A DNA stretch of 41,191 bases from Gemmatimonadota bacterium. GTDB taxonomy: Bacteria > JAAXHH01. The translations under genes were made by a program, and so were the position numbers. Every line of letters begins with the position of its first letter. Position 1 is the first letter of the stretch. Shown piece by piece: positions 8,437 to 17,764 of the stretch. The stretch spans positions 1 through 41,191 of the forward strand of contig JAPOYX010000198.1 in the NCBI GenBank assembly GCA_026706345.1, read 5' to 3'. The notes beneath the pieces were generated by a model. That model did not search any database. It saw only the letters and a list, made by a program, of their open reading frames with translations, and was not told the origin of the DNA.

Positions 8437-9297
8437 TCACACGAAATCCGCGGCGTCCCGGTCCAGCCGCCTGATCTTCCCCATGTACGCCGTGACGCGC
8501 CGGTCGGTTTCATGAGGATAGTCGAAATCCAACCCGTCGGCGACGGTGACGGCAAGACGCCGGAACAGCCGGGTCGCATTGAACAGGGCATCCCAGTTCT
8601 GATCCAGGTCCGCACCGGAATACGTGGATTCGATTTCCGCCCATGTCCCGGGGTCCAGGTAACGCTTGAACCAGCGGCCGTGTTTGTTGGTCGTAACCGA
8701 CCAGTCGTTTTTCATGCCGATATGCCATTCGATGACTTTTTCAAGAAAGGGGGAATGGACCTTTCTGTTCATGTGCTTTGCCCAGTAGAGCTCATCGCGC
8801 CACAGGGCCTTGGCCACGTAGATGATGTCCCACCAGAAATCGGCCACCAGTTCGTCATATTCGTCCTTCGAAGGTCTTTGAACGTGGTAGGCGCTGTGAT
8901 AGGGCAGTATGGGGTTCTTTACTATCCGGTCCTTGTCCAGCAGCACCCGGTAAGGTTCGGGCTCGCCGTTGAGGTCGTGCATGGATTCGGCATCCGCGAC
9001 ACTCCAGTCGATCCGGATGCCATCGTCATAGATCACCATGCGGCCTATCCTGCCATCATCAAACAAGGTTGGCGAGGGTGGCGAGCGCGTCATCACGGAT
9101 CCGAACGCTTCCAGCCAGTGATCGTCCCGTTTGTAGGGCTCCTGATCCCTGACGTACACGATCACGTCGTAGTCCGACAACAGATCGACCGTATCGTTTC
9201 CATCGACCCGGCCACTCGACAGGACCAGTCCCCTGATCTGATCGTCCGCTTCCGCCCAGCGTTGAATCTCATCGAAAACTTCCGACGGCTTGCGCAT
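8437..9297 (-). CDS. ANT(6)/AadK-like nucleotidyltransferase
   Basis: The 286-residue product belongs to the aminoglycoside 6-adenylyltransferase (streptomycin adenylyltransferase) family, of typical length. The nucleotidyltransferase signature is LVLSSGRVDG followed by LLSDYDVIVYV, with D42 and D44 as likely metal ligands; IRIDWSVAD supplies the probable third acid. The family's GSR triad reads SSGR here. The C-terminal half has the aromatic-rich helices of the family (ADFWWDIIYVAKALWRDELY, KWFKRYL-like GRWFKRYL). Family members transfer AMP to streptomycin, but chromosomal homologues in uncultured bacteria may have other substrates. ATG at 9297 has GGAG about 9 nt upstream. It sits between an FG-GAP protein and an ALDH in a tight run of genes, without integron or transposon signs, which argues against a mobile resistance cassette. 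Confidence 0.82.
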   Translation of the reverse strand: MRKPSEVFDEIQRWAEADDQIRGLVLSSGRVDGNDTVDLLSDYDVIVYVRDQEPYKRDDHWLEAFGSVMTRSPPSPTLFDDGRIGRMVIYDDGIRIDWSVADAESMHDLNGEPEPYRVLLDKDRIVKNPILPYHSAYHVQRPSKDEYDELVADFWWDIIYVAKALWRDELYWAKHMNRKVHSPFLEKVIEWHIGMKNDWSVTTNKHGRWFKRYLDPGTWAEIESTYSGADLDQNWDALFNATRLFRRLAVTVADGLDFDYPHETDRRVTAYMGKIRRLDRDAADFV

Positions 9298-9330
9298 GCC
9301 CTGTTCTCCGGTGATCCATCCGCCGGCCCG

Positions 9331-12054
9331 TCAGCCCGTTTCCAGCCGGACTTCCGTGACCCGTGGGGTGCTTCCCCCGTTTCTTGCGCCCAGCGCGAGC
9401 CGATACTGGACCCATGGCCCCGCGCCCGTCGCCCGCACCGGCTGGGGCGTTTCGTACCAGGTGCCTGCTCCCCCGGCGCCAAGCCATGCCGATCGTGCCA
9501 GCGCCTCCTCCGAGTCCGCCCACCGGACCTGGGCGTGCACCCAGGTGCCCGGTCCGCATTCCGCTTCCCAGTCGATGCCGGTCACGGCCTGTCCCCGGGG
9601 TATCTCGTGCGGCGCCGAGACATAGTATTCTTCCGGACCCGCGTCCAGCATGTTGCCCGTCTGGACGGCGGTCATGCCATGGGGACCGGTCGTGGGCAGC
9701 CGGGTGACCCGCCTGGCGTCGAACCCGCCGGGACCGTTCCACCAGACGGCGGAATGGCCGACGTGGTCGCCCTCGACCTTGTGATAGGCGATGGCGAGGT
9801 CGACGTGGCCGTCTCCGTCGAAATCCGCGGCCACGCAGCCCGACGCGGAATGGGTGAACAGCCGGGTGCGGTCGGCGGCGGAGAATCCCCGGCCGGCACG
9901 GTTCCAGTAGATGTAGGAATCGATGTCCCGCACGCGGTTGTCGTGGTATGAGCAGACGAAGAGGTCTAGCAGGCCGTCTCCGTTGAAATCCATGATGGAC
10001 ATGGCGTTCACCGCGTTGGACGGCAGGAGGGTACGGCGGTCCTCGCGTAGCCCGTCGGGACCGTTCCAGTAGATGTGCACGAAGGAGTCGTGGGGCGCTC
10101 CGATCGACGGCTCGTGTCCGCCGATGACCAGGTCGGGATACCCGTTCCCGCTGAGGTCCGCCGCCCGGGCGCAGGCGCCGTGCCACACGGAAAGCGCCTG
10201 GCACCGGTCCATGCTGAAGCCTTTCGGGCCGCCCAAAAGGATGAAACTGTAATCGTCGGCGATCTGCGGCACGACCAGGTCGAGCCAGCCGTCGCCGTTC
10301 AGGTCGACGAGGAAGATCCAGCGCGGATCCTTGTACACGACGCCCTCGTATTCGAGGCGGATGCGCTCCGTTCGGCCGTTGTCGAAGCCGTCTTGTCCGC
10401 CGTAGAAGATGACGATATCCGGATTATCGAATCCGCAGAAGACGAGGTCCAGGTATCCGTCCCGGTCCAGGTCCGCGCAACAGACCCCGTGGGCCCGTAC
10501 GGTCGGCAGGCGCACGTCCGGTTCGCTTCCGAATCGCCCTTCCCCGTTGTAATACACAAAGGACCCCGGATCCTGGCGGACCGAGTTCTCGGAGGCATTG
10601 GCCAGGATCAGGTCGGGCAGCCCGTCGTCGTTCAGGTCGCACCGGAGCACTTCCACCGCGCCCCATCCCGGCACTTCCTGGCGGCGTTCCGGCCTGAACC
10701 CGTCGGGACCGCCGTGATAGATAAATACGGGGATGTCGCCCCTCAGGTTCCGGCTGAACTGGTTGATGAAAACGGCCTGCGGAAGGGGATCGTCCGATGC
10801 GCGGGCCAGCAGCACCCGCCGGGCGTCATGGGTCTCGAGGACGCGCGGCGGCGCCAGCCCGTCCCGGCCCCAGCGGTACGCCAGGGATTCCGATGTATAG
10901 CTTTCCGGCGTATGGGTCTGACAGATTACGATTTCGGACCGGCCATCCCCGTCCAAGTCCCGGACGGCCGCATCGCAGGCATATCGGCTGGGGATCGCCG
11001 TGCGGTTCTGATCGTTGTACCCGCCCTCGTTCCCGTCGTGGTACAGCCACGAACACTCCTCCCCGCCGTGGCGGTCCCGGCAGGCCACTACCAGGCCGCA
11101 TCGTCCGTCGCCGGCCAGGTCCCCGACGGCAATGGCGAGTGCATTGCGGCAGGACAGACGCACCGGCTCGCCCGCCTCCCGCCCGGCATGGAACGGCGCC
11201 AGGTATATACCGTCCGACCGGGCGACGAAGACGTGGGGCGTGTCGTGGATTCGGAGAACGGATACGAGCGGAACAGCGGGGTCGACGTCTTCGGGATAGC
11301 TGCCAAGGTCCGGATCCGGCTCTTCCGAAGGATCGGTATCGACGGGTATCAGCGATGATCCGCCCGGCTCTATGCCATCCGGACCGCCCCAGAGTATCCT
11401 GACGCTCCCCCCGGCGTCCCGAACGGCCAGGTCGACATACCCATCGCCGTCCAAGTCGTCGGACGCAACCTGGTCGGCCGCTACGTCAAGATCCCGGTAT
11501 CCTTTGAGCTCGAACCCCAACGCGGTCTGGTAGAACAGGCGCAATTTACCATCGGAGACGAAAGCCAGGTCCGGTTTCCCGTCCCCGTCGAAGTCTCCGG
11601 CGGCCACCGAAGTGCAATACGGCGCGGGCAGGTACTGCACCCGCCGTTCGCCGAGTCCGTCCGGACCGCCGTAGTACAGATAGGCGTTGAGATCCCGCCG
11701 GATCCCGTTGTAGAACATGCCGACGACGAGGTCGTCGTATCCATCCCCGTTCAGATCGGCGACGACACCGGTTCTTCCCCCGTCGGACGGGAGGAACCGG
11801 GCGGTGGAATGGCCGAGTACGTCATGATACACGGTGACGGGGGGTTTTTCGCCGTGGTTCTGGCTGTTGCAGAAGACCAGGTCGACGTGGCCGTCCCGAT
11901 CCAGGTCGAACTGGTGAATACGCTGCAGCACGCCAGCCCGGGACACGTAGAGATTCTGGCCGCCGTTGCCGAAAGTTCCCTGCCGGAACGCCTCGAAACC
12001 GCGGGTAGTCCACGATGAAGAAATGGAATTGGAAGGACAGGACGACATGGCCAT
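9331..12054 (-). CDS. FG-GAP/VCBS repeat beta-propeller protein
   Basis: The 907-residue product is built almost wholly of FG-GAP/VCBS repeats. I count 12 calcium-loop motifs of the type D-x-D/N-x-D/N-G followed by a hydrophobic strand (for example DLDRDGHVDLVF, DLNGDGYDDLVV, DFDGDGKPDLAF), implying one or two integrin-like propellers. The last ~90 residues lack repeats and look like a beta-sandwich (WVHAQVRWADSEEALARSAW and a later QYRLAL). No clear signal peptide is visible, which is unusual for this class. The start is uncertain: ATG at 12054 and 12048 both lack a strong Shine-Dalgarno, so a cytosolic protein, a misassigned N-terminus or an unrecognised export route remain possible. It probably binds calcium, and may bind carbohydrate or a surface partner; no catalytic motif was seen. 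Confidence 0.85.
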   Translation of the reverse strand: MAMSSCPSNSISSSWTTRGFEAFRQGTFGNGGQNLYVSRAGVLQRIHQFDLDRDGHVDLVFCNSQNHGEKPPVTVYHDVLGHSTARFLPSDGGRTGVVADLNGDGYDDLVVGMFYNGIRRDLNAYLYYGGPDGLGERRVQYLPAPYCTSVAAGDFDGDGKPDLAFVSDGKLRLFYQTALGFELKGYRDLDVAADQVASDDLDGDGYVDLAVRDAGGSVRILWGGPDGIEPGGSSLIPVDTDPSEEPDPDLGSYPEDVDPAVPLVSVLRIHDTPHVFVARSDGIYLAPFHAGREAGEPVRLSCRNALAIAVGDLAGDGRCGLVVACRDRHGGEECSWLYHDGNEGGYNDQNRTAIPSRYACDAAVRDLDGDGRSEIVICQTHTPESYTSESLAYRWGRDGLAPPRVLETHDARRVLLARASDDPLPQAVFINQFSRNLRGDIPVFIYHGGPDGFRPERRQEVPGWGAVEVLRCDLNDDGLPDLILANASENSVRQDPGSFVYYNGEGRFGSEPDVRLPTVRAHGVCCADLDRDGYLDLVFCGFDNPDIVIFYGGQDGFDNGRTERIRLEYEGVVYKDPRWIFLVDLNGDGWLDLVVPQIADDYSFILLGGPKGFSMDRCQALSVWHGACARAADLSGNGYPDLVIGGHEPSIGAPHDSFVHIYWNGPDGLREDRRTLLPSNAVNAMSIMDFNGDGLLDLFVCSYHDNRVRDIDSYIYWNRAGRGFSAADRTRLFTHSASGCVAADFDGDGHVDLAIAYHKVEGDHVGHSAVWWNGPGGFDARRVTRLPTTGPHGMTAVQTGNMLDAGPEEYYVSAPHEIPRGQAVTGIDWEAECGPGTWVHAQVRWADSEEALARSAWLGAGGAGTWYETPQPVRATGAGPWVQYRLALGARNGGSTPRVTEVRLETG

Positions 12055-12117
12055 AACCTACGGTGCGGCGGACGGTCAGATCAACCCATTTATACCACCT
12101 GCGGGTCGAACTGCCGC

Positions 12118-13371
12118 CTACGCATCGAACAGACTCAAGTTCTCCTGTGATCGGCCGGAGGCGCTATCCACCATGGCATCAAGAATGCCGAGGATATCGC
12201 GCGCCACGGGCGTTCGCCGGTACCTGTACACCTCGCCGGGAATATCCGTCGATGCTTCTTCATCCACACCGAGCTCCGCGGAAATCGCCAGGATCATGTT
12301 GGGGGGACCGTACCTGCTCAGCAGGTCCAGGCGCGTCCGCACGCCTCCGGAGCGCCAATAACCGAGGAAGTCCAAGTATACCCTGGTACCGGTCGGGGGA
12401 TGGGTAAAAACATATTCAGGCACCAGCACACCCTGACCGCCCAAGTCGACGACATCCGTCCCGGCCGCTATGCGCCAGACCGAATTCAACCGGGCGAAGC
12501 GCTCTTCGAGCCAGACCACCTCCTCGGGTACCCACTGGCCCGCGGTAGGACCGATCGGTTTCAGGCCCGTTTCGGGGGTCAGGCGAAACACCCCCTTCCG
12601 GCGACGGGCGCCCCATACGACGGAAGCGGCGACGCGCCAGTGCGCGCAGTGCAGGACCGCGGGAAGAAACTGGGCGATCTGCAGACCGTAGCGCTGGGAC
12701 GACTTGAAGAGCGACATGGGGCCGTCTATGCGTATGTGGTATTCCCCCGGTCCCGTCTGTCGGATCTCGTGGAGGAGCCGGAAGAACTTCATCTTCCGGA
12801 AAAGGTCCCGGTAGCGGGCCGGACTTTCCCCCTCGATGTACAGGTCCAGTTCCGACGCCCGCAGCAGGACGGCCTGCGCGAGGGCGACATTATACCGGCT
12901 CAACAGCCATTCGGCCTTACAGGGCTTGAAAGATTCCAGCCGCTCGGCCGCCCTGAGATCGGCGTAGAAGGCGCCTTCGACTGCCTCCGCGCCTATGGCG
13001 GCCGACTTTGCCGCTTCGGTCAGAATGGCTTCCCGGTCGATACGGACCTGCTCTGTGTCCCGGTACGCCGCGGCCGCGCCTTCGAATATCCGCCGGCGCA
13101 GTTCCACCGGGTCTACGGGCGAAGCAGACGCGAACGTACAGCGATCTTTCAGCAACTTGCTCAGTCCGCGGTGAAAAAGGAATCCCGTCCCGGCGCCCGT
13201 CGTATCCGTCAGCTCCTCGTCGAGTTCCTGCCGGGTCCCGCCTTCATGGCGCTCGAAGATGCGGATCAGCGTTTCGGCAACCCCGAGGTGATCCCGGTCC
13301 AGCTCATCGATATAGGGAAGATGGATCTCGTCCTTGCGGAACCGGACGCGGAGCAGGTCGCCCGTCAGCAT
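12118..13371 (-). CDS. DUF790 nuclease, Bax1-like XPB partner
   Basis: The 417-residue protein is of the DUF790 family, known in archaea as Bax1, the endonuclease partner of the XPB helicase. The N-terminus (MLTGDLLRVRFRKDEIHLPY) and the RYNVALAQAVLLRAS segment are typical. The C-terminal part has the PD-(D/E)XK-like nuclease order, with VPEYVF then VYLDFLGYW as likely core. ATG at 13371 was chosen because it lies one base after the TGA of the upstream XPB gene, with GGGAGG just ahead. The open frame extends to 13467 but would overlap the helicase. The pairing with XPB is decisive for the call. In archaea the pair unwinds and incises at damaged DNA bubbles; a similar repair role here is inferred. 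Confidence 0.88.
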   Translation of the reverse strand: MLTGDLLRVRFRKDEIHLPYIDELDRDHLGVAETLIRIFERHEGGTRQELDEELTDTTGAGTGFLFHRGLSKLLKDRCTFASASPVDPVELRRRIFEGAAAAYRDTEQVRIDREAILTEAAKSAAIGAEAVEGAFYADLRAAERLESFKPCKAEWLLSRYNVALAQAVLLRASELDLYIEGESPARYRDLFRKMKFFRLLHEIRQTGPGEYHIRIDGPMSLFKSSQRYGLQIAQFLPAVLHCAHWRVAASVVWGARRRKGVFRLTPETGLKPIGPTAGQWVPEEVVWLEERFARLNSVWRIAAGTDVVDLGGQGVLVPEYVFTHPPTGTRVYLDFLGYWRSGGVRTRLDLLSRYGPPNMILAISAELGVDEEASTDIPGEVYRYRRTPVARDILGILDAMVDSASGRSQENLSLFDA

Positions 13372-13372
13372 G

Positions 13373-14761
13373 TCACCGCCTCCCTGCCGGGTTTTTCCGG
13401 TAGGCGCTGTGCTGTCTCCGCCGGGAACTCGCGTACTCCTCGCCCGTCCGTTCGGCCACGAGCTCATACAGCACCGCGTGCTTGCCCTCGACGCGCCGAA
13501 GGATCCGGCCGAGACGCTGTACGTGTTCCCTTACGCTGCCGGAACCGGACAGCACCACGGCCACATTGGCTTCGGGGACGTCCACGCCTTCGTTCAACAC
13601 ACGGGAGGTGACCAGGAAGGGATAATCGCCGGCGTTGAACGCCGCCAGGATTTCCCGGCGCTCCTTCACCTTGGTCTGGTGCGTGATGGCGGGAACGAGG
13701 AACCGGCGCGAGATCCGGTATACCGTTTCGTTGTCGCTGGTGAAGATGAGCATGCGATCGCGGCGGTGCTGCCGGATCAGCCGCTCCAGGACGCGCAGCT
13801 TGGCCTGCGAACCCTGGGCGATGGCCTTCTGGGTCCGGTAGGCCGTGAAGGCCCGGCGCCCTTCTTCGCTGCGGGACGTCGCCGACAGGAATCGGACCCA
13901 CCCGTTGGGACCGGACAGCGAGATCCTGTTATTGTCCAGGAACGTACGATAGATATCCCGCTCCTCCTGGTACTCGATCCGTTCTTCCGGTGAAAGCCGG
14001 ACGTTGATCTTGATCGTCTCATAGCCGGACAGATACTCCCCGCTCAGGGAACGGATCTCCTGGCGGTAGACCGTCTCCCCGACCGCGTCCAGCAAGAGGT
14101 GTTCCGCGCCGTCCTCCCGCTCGAGGGTGGCCGTCAGCCCGAGGCGGTACGGCGCCAGCGACAGGTCCGCGGTCATGAGGTAGGACGGCCCGGGCAGGTG
14201 GTGGCATTCGTCGAAAATCACCAGTCCGAACTGGTGGCCGAGCCGCTCCATGTGCAGGTACGCGGAATCGTAGGTGGACACGGTAACCGGTTCGATATCG
14301 TAATACCCCCCGCCGATCAGGCCCACTTCGACGTCGAACTGGCTGGAGATCACGCCGTACCACTGTTGCATCAGGTCGATGGTGGGAACGACCACCAGGG
14401 TGCTGCGCTGGACGCGGGCCATGGACATGAGGGCGACGAAAGTCTTGCCCGACCCGGTCGGCAACACGACCACACCACGGCCTCCAGCCTTCCACCAGGC
14501 GTCCACGGCTTCCTGCTGGTAAGGAAAGGGGGACCGGTCAGACTGGAGGGAAAGGTCCAGTTTCCCGTAGGAACGGGCGTCGTCCCGGTACGGGATGTCC
14601 CGGTCGGCGAGCAGCGTGATGATATCGCGGTAATGCCGCGCCGGAGCGCGGTACAGGGCCACTCGCTGGTCAAACGCGCAACCGGGCAACGACAACCCGT
14701 CCACCTGGTCCCGGTCGCCGTGCACGAGGATGGTCCCACGGTCGAATTCGAGTCTGAGCAT
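13373..14761 (-). CDS. XPB-family DNA helicase
   Basis: The 462-residue SF2 helicase belongs to the XPB/Rad25 group. Motifs in order are PYQQEAVDAWW, Walker A LPTGSGKT (100-107), TTL-like motif VVVPTIDL, DECHH at 184-188, TAT at 210-212 followed by R215-E216-D217 (the RED motif of XPB), and motif VI QRLGRILRR near the C-terminus. The short N-terminal ~75 residues match the damage-recognition domain of archaeal-type XPB rather than the long eukaryotic one. Its stop codon is one base from the start of the Bax1-like nuclease, so the two are translationally coupled. ATG at 14761 has TAAGG about 9 nt upstream. The function is DNA unwinding at lesions or bubbles, probably in nucleotide excision repair. 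Confidence 0.92.
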   Translation of the reverse strand: MLRLEFDRGTILVHGDRDQVDGLSLPGCAFDQRVALYRAPARHYRDIITLLADRDIPYRDDARSYGKLDLSLQSDRSPFPYQQEAVDAWWKAGGRGVVVLPTGSGKTFVALMSMARVQRSTLVVVPTIDLMQQWYGVISSQFDVEVGLIGGGYYDIEPVTVSTYDSAYLHMERLGHQFGLVIFDECHHLPGPSYLMTADLSLAPYRLGLTATLEREDGAEHLLLDAVGETVYRQEIRSLSGEYLSGYETIKINVRLSPEERIEYQEERDIYRTFLDNNRISLSGPNGWVRFLSATSRSEEGRRAFTAYRTQKAIAQGSQAKLRVLERLIRQHRRDRMLIFTSDNETVYRISRRFLVPAITHQTKVKERREILAAFNAGDYPFLVTSRVLNEGVDVPEANVAVVLSGSGSVREHVQRLGRILRRVEGKHAVLYELVAERTGEEYASSRRRQHSAYRKNPAGRR

Positions 14762-14809
14762 GGGTTCAGAACCTTACACGCGGCGGCAAGCGGGGGTTTA
14801 TCCTTCGGC

Positions 14810-16027
14810 CTATTCCCCGTCTTCGAAGACCTCGTCGCGCCGGGTGGCAAGCACGGTCTTCAAGGCCTCGATGAACCGGTCGATGTCCTCGTAACAGTCG
14901 TAGAAATGGGTAGAAATGCGGAAGACGGGCTGATTGCCCGCACGGGTTGCGGCGATCTGAATGCGGTACTCCTCCCACATGAGCCCCACGACTTTGTGGA
15001 GGTTGCAGCCATCGATGGTGAAGGAGGTCAGGAATCCGGACATTTCGGGCCCGGGCGGTACGGTCATTCGCGCGCCTTCAATCTCGTCCATGACCAGTTC
15101 ACGCAAGTATCGGGCCAGGCCCAGGCAATAGCGCCGTATCCGGTCTTCCCACCCGATGCCCAGCTGATAATCGATAGCCGCACCCAGGCCGGCGAAATGG
15201 GTCACGTCGTGGGTACCCGTCACGTCGAACCGGGCGGCATGGCCGTACGGCGCGGTATTGTATCCCAGAATGGGCGCCGGCAGCGCGCTCAGGTACGGAT
15301 CCGCGACATAACAGATACCCGTCCCCTTGGGCGCCAGCAGCCATTTGTGCGTGCTGCTGGCGTAGAAATCGCATCCCCAGGCTTCGATGTCTACCGGCAC
15401 CATGCCGACCGCATGTGCGCCGTCCACCACGGCCACGGCGCCGTGCTCATGGGCCAGGGCGGTCAGCTCATCGACAGGCGCCACGAGACCTGTGGTGCAG
15501 TAGACGTGGGAGAAGATCATTACCTGGGTACGTGGCGTGATATGGGCGGCGAAGGCGTCGACGATCTCCCCCGGTGACTCGGGCGGCGTCGGCAGGGGAA
15601 CCTTGCGGATCAGGACGTGCTGTGTCTTTGCCATGTGTTCCCACATGCGCTGGACCGAGGGATATTCCTGGTCGCTCATCAACACCTCGCCGCCGGGCTG
15701 CAGGGGCAATCCGCGGGCGGGAACGTTCATGCCCATCGTGGTGTTGAGTACCAGGGCCACATTTTTCGCGGAAGCCCCGGTGAACCGTGCGACCTTTTCG
15801 CGGGCCGACTCGACCAGGGGTCCCATGAGCCGGTCACCCTGGTTGTGCAACGGATTCGCCTCCACCTGCCGCAGCCACTCGATCACCTGCTCGATGACGG
15901 GTCTCGCGGACGGACCCACCGAGCCGCCCTGGAGGAAAGTCACGCCGTCCTCGAGGTAGAACTGGCGCCGAATGTCCGCCCAGAACACCCTCTCATCATC
16001 GGTAATGGGTTTGTCGCGCGCGGCCAT
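14810..16027 (-). CDS. Class V aminotransferase-fold PLP enzyme
   Basis: The 405-residue enzyme is a class V PLP protein related to isopenicillin-N epimerases and cysteine desulfurases. It begins with the family's FLQGGSVGPS, has D202 and H205 in VVDGAHAVGM for cofactor binding, and K228 in SSTHKWLLAPKG as the Schiff-base lysine. No conserved cysteine loop typical of SufS/IscS is obvious, so a desulfurase is less likely than an epimerase or lyase on an amino acid derivative. ATG at 16027 has AGGAGG 8 nt upstream. It heads the minus-strand run that includes XPB-Bax1, 48 bp ahead of the helicase. It is divergent from the sulfatase at 16260 across a 232 bp region that must hold both promoters. 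The substrate is unknown. Confidence 0.87.
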   Translation of the reverse strand: MAARDKPITDDERVFWADIRRQFYLEDGVTFLQGGSVGPSARPVIEQVIEWLRQVEANPLHNQGDRLMGPLVESAREKVARFTGASAKNVALVLNTTMGMNVPARGLPLQPGGEVLMSDQEYPSVQRMWEHMAKTQHVLIRKVPLPTPPESPGEIVDAFAAHITPRTQVMIFSHVYCTTGLVAPVDELTALAHEHGAVAVVDGAHAVGMVPVDIEAWGCDFYASSTHKWLLAPKGTGICYVADPYLSALPAPILGYNTAPYGHAARFDVTGTHDVTHFAGLGAAIDYQLGIGWEDRIRRYCLGLARYLRELVMDEIEGARMTVPPGPEMSGFLTSFTIDGCNLHKVVGLMWEEYRIQIAATRAGNQPVFRISTHFYDCYEDIDRFIEALKTVLATRRDEVFEDGE

Positions 16028-16246
16028 GGGGCGATTCCTCCTGTGATGGGTCTTTCAGCCTCCGAAACGGGGATCCCGTCATGCATGAAATGTGGAAGAA
16101 ACCGCCCCAATGTCAAGGGGATAAACGGCTTAACGCAGGTCGTATCCCGTGATGCAAGGTGGACTTCAAATCTTGACAGTGGACACCGGACGAGTAAGTT
16201 ATGGATCCTCCTTCGACCAGTTCGATCTTTGGTGTCCGCATCATCC

Positions 16247-16251
16247 AGGAG
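16247..16251 (+). promoter_or_regulatory. Shine-Dalgarno deciding the sulfatase TTG start
   Basis: AGGAG lies 8 nt ahead of TTG at 16260. The frame is open from an ATG at 16149, but the 37 extra residues have no family resemblance and the ATG lacks such a site. The first sulfatase strand (PNVVFIMADQ) begins three residues after the TTG. Confidence 0.7.
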
Positions 16252-16259
16252 CAACCGGC

Positions 16260-17717
16260 TTGTCCCGTCCCAACGTCGTATTCATCATGGCGGACCAGAT
16301 GCGCGGCGACTGCATGAGCTGTGACGGCCATCCGGTGGTGGAAACGCCCAATCTGGATCACCTGGTCGCCCGGGGCGCGCGGTTTTCTCACGCCTACACG
16401 GCAGTCCCATCCTGTATTCCCGCCCGTTCAACCGTGATGACCGGCATGGACCAGTGGCACACGGGCGTCCTCGGCATGGGACGGGGACAGGGACCCATAC
16501 CCGACGACTTCCCCCATACCCTGGCCGGTACGCTCGCGGATGCCGGATATGCCACCCACCTGGTCGGAAAGGGGCATTTCACGCCGCAGCGCGCGGACAT
16601 GGGTTTTCAGTCGGCGGAACTGGACGAATCCGGCCGGCTGATCGCCCAGGGACTGCGGGACGAGTACCGCCAGTGGTTCGACCGGGAGAAAAAACGGGAC
16701 ATTACGCCGGACGACCACGGGGTCAACTGGAATTCGTGGATCGGGCGTCCCTGGCATACAGAGGAGTATCTCCATCCGACGGCCTGGACCATGAGCCGGG
16801 CGATCCACTACATCGCGGGGCGGGATCGATCCAGACCCTTCTTCCTCAACATCAGCTTCGCCCGTCCCCATTCGCCGTACGTACCGCCCGCCTGGTACTT
16901 CAACCTGTACCACGACCGGGAAACTCCGGCCCCGTACATCGGCGACTGGGCGGCGACGCACGACGCGCCCTTCGACGCCACGGACGTCAACGCCTGGCAC
17001 GGAAAGCTGTCGGCCCCGCGCATTCATCGCGGCAGGTCCGGATACTACGGAGAGATCTCGTTCATCGACACCCAGATCGGCCGGCTCAAGAACTGGATGG
17101 AACGCCATGCCCCGGAGGCCTGGACCAACACCTGGGTCATCTTCACGTCCGACCACGGCGACATGGTGGGCGACCACCACCTGTGGCGCAAGACCTACGC
17201 CTACGAGGGCAGTGCGAGGATACCGCTGATCATCTGCCCGCCGGCCCGTTGGGGCGAACGGGTGATGTCGCCCGTTCCGGACGGCGTGGCGGAACTCCGC
17301 GACATTATGCCTACGATCCTGGACGCAGCGGGATTGGAAGTGCCGCCCACGGTGACGGGGCGTAGCCTGCTTCCGCTGATGCGAGGCACAACCGACGGCT
17401 GGCGAGACTATATTCACGGGGAACACTGCTGGTGCTACGCCCCTGAACAGGAAATGCAGTACGTGACGGACGGGCATCGGAAGTTCATCTGGCTGCCGCG
17501 AATCGATGAGAAACAGTACTTCAATCTGGACGAGGATCCCGGTGAGTGCCGCAACCTGGTGGGCGATCCTGCCTATGAGAAGGAAATAGAAAAGTGGGAA
17601 GGCTATCTCGTGGCTGAACTCGAGGCGCGAGACTGCGGTTGGGTGGTCAACGGCCGACTGCACTGCCCGGACGGACCACTGGTGTCTCCCTTCAAAGACG
17701 TCAGGTACAGGGGATGA
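16260..17717 (+). CDS. FGly-dependent sulfatase
   Basis: The 485-residue product is a type I sulfatase of the alkaline-phosphatase superfamily. PNVVFIMADQMRGD at the N-terminus carries the first metal aspartates. SCIPARS (C52-x-P-x-R56) is the cysteine-type site converted to formylglycine. FTSDHGDMVGDHHLW supplies the later metal and substrate residues, followed by the usual GRSLLPLM and the C-terminal FNLDEDPGECRNLV. No signal peptide follows the TTG start, so it appears cytosolic, unlike most polysaccharide sulfatases, and may act on small sulfate, choline-sulfate-like or phosphonate-like esters. A maturase is not in the window. It is divergent from the class V aminotransferase and upstream of other catabolic genes. 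The specific ester cannot be told from sequence. Confidence 0.9.
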   Translation: MSRPNVVFIMADQMRGDCMSCDGHPVVETPNLDHLVARGARFSHAYTAVPSCIPARSTVMTGMDQWHTGVLGMGRGQGPIPDDFPHTLAGTLADAGYATHLVGKGHFTPQRADMGFQSAELDESGRLIAQGLRDEYRQWFDREKKRDITPDDHGVNWNSWIGRPWHTEEYLHPTAWTMSRAIHYIAGRDRSRPFFLNISFARPHSPYVPPAWYFNLYHDRETPAPYIGDWAATHDAPFDATDVNAWHGKLSAPRIHRGRSGYYGEISFIDTQIGRLKNWMERHAPEAWTNTWVIFTSDHGDMVGDHHLWRKTYAYEGSARIPLIICPPARWGERVMSPVPDGVAELRDIMPTILDAAGLEVPPTVTGRSLLPLMRGTTDGWRDYIHGEHCWCYAPEQEMQYVTDGHRKFIWLPRIDEKQYFNLDEDPGECRNLVGDPAYEKEIEKWEGYLVAELEARDCGWVVNGRLHCPDGPLVSPFKDVRYRG

Positions 17718-17764
17718 ACCGTGACTGAAGGAAGAGTATCGGCGAAATCCGTTTTGTGAACTGG

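Noticed and set aside
8437-9297. ANT(6)-like gene as a mobile resistance cassette
   Set aside because: No attC site, integrase or insertion sequence was seen, composition matches its neighbours, and spacing is that of an operon.
9331-12054. Regularly spaced repeats that could suggest a CRISPR or tandem DNA repeat
   Set aside because: The repeats are at protein level (FG-GAP loops) with divergent DNA and unequal spacing.
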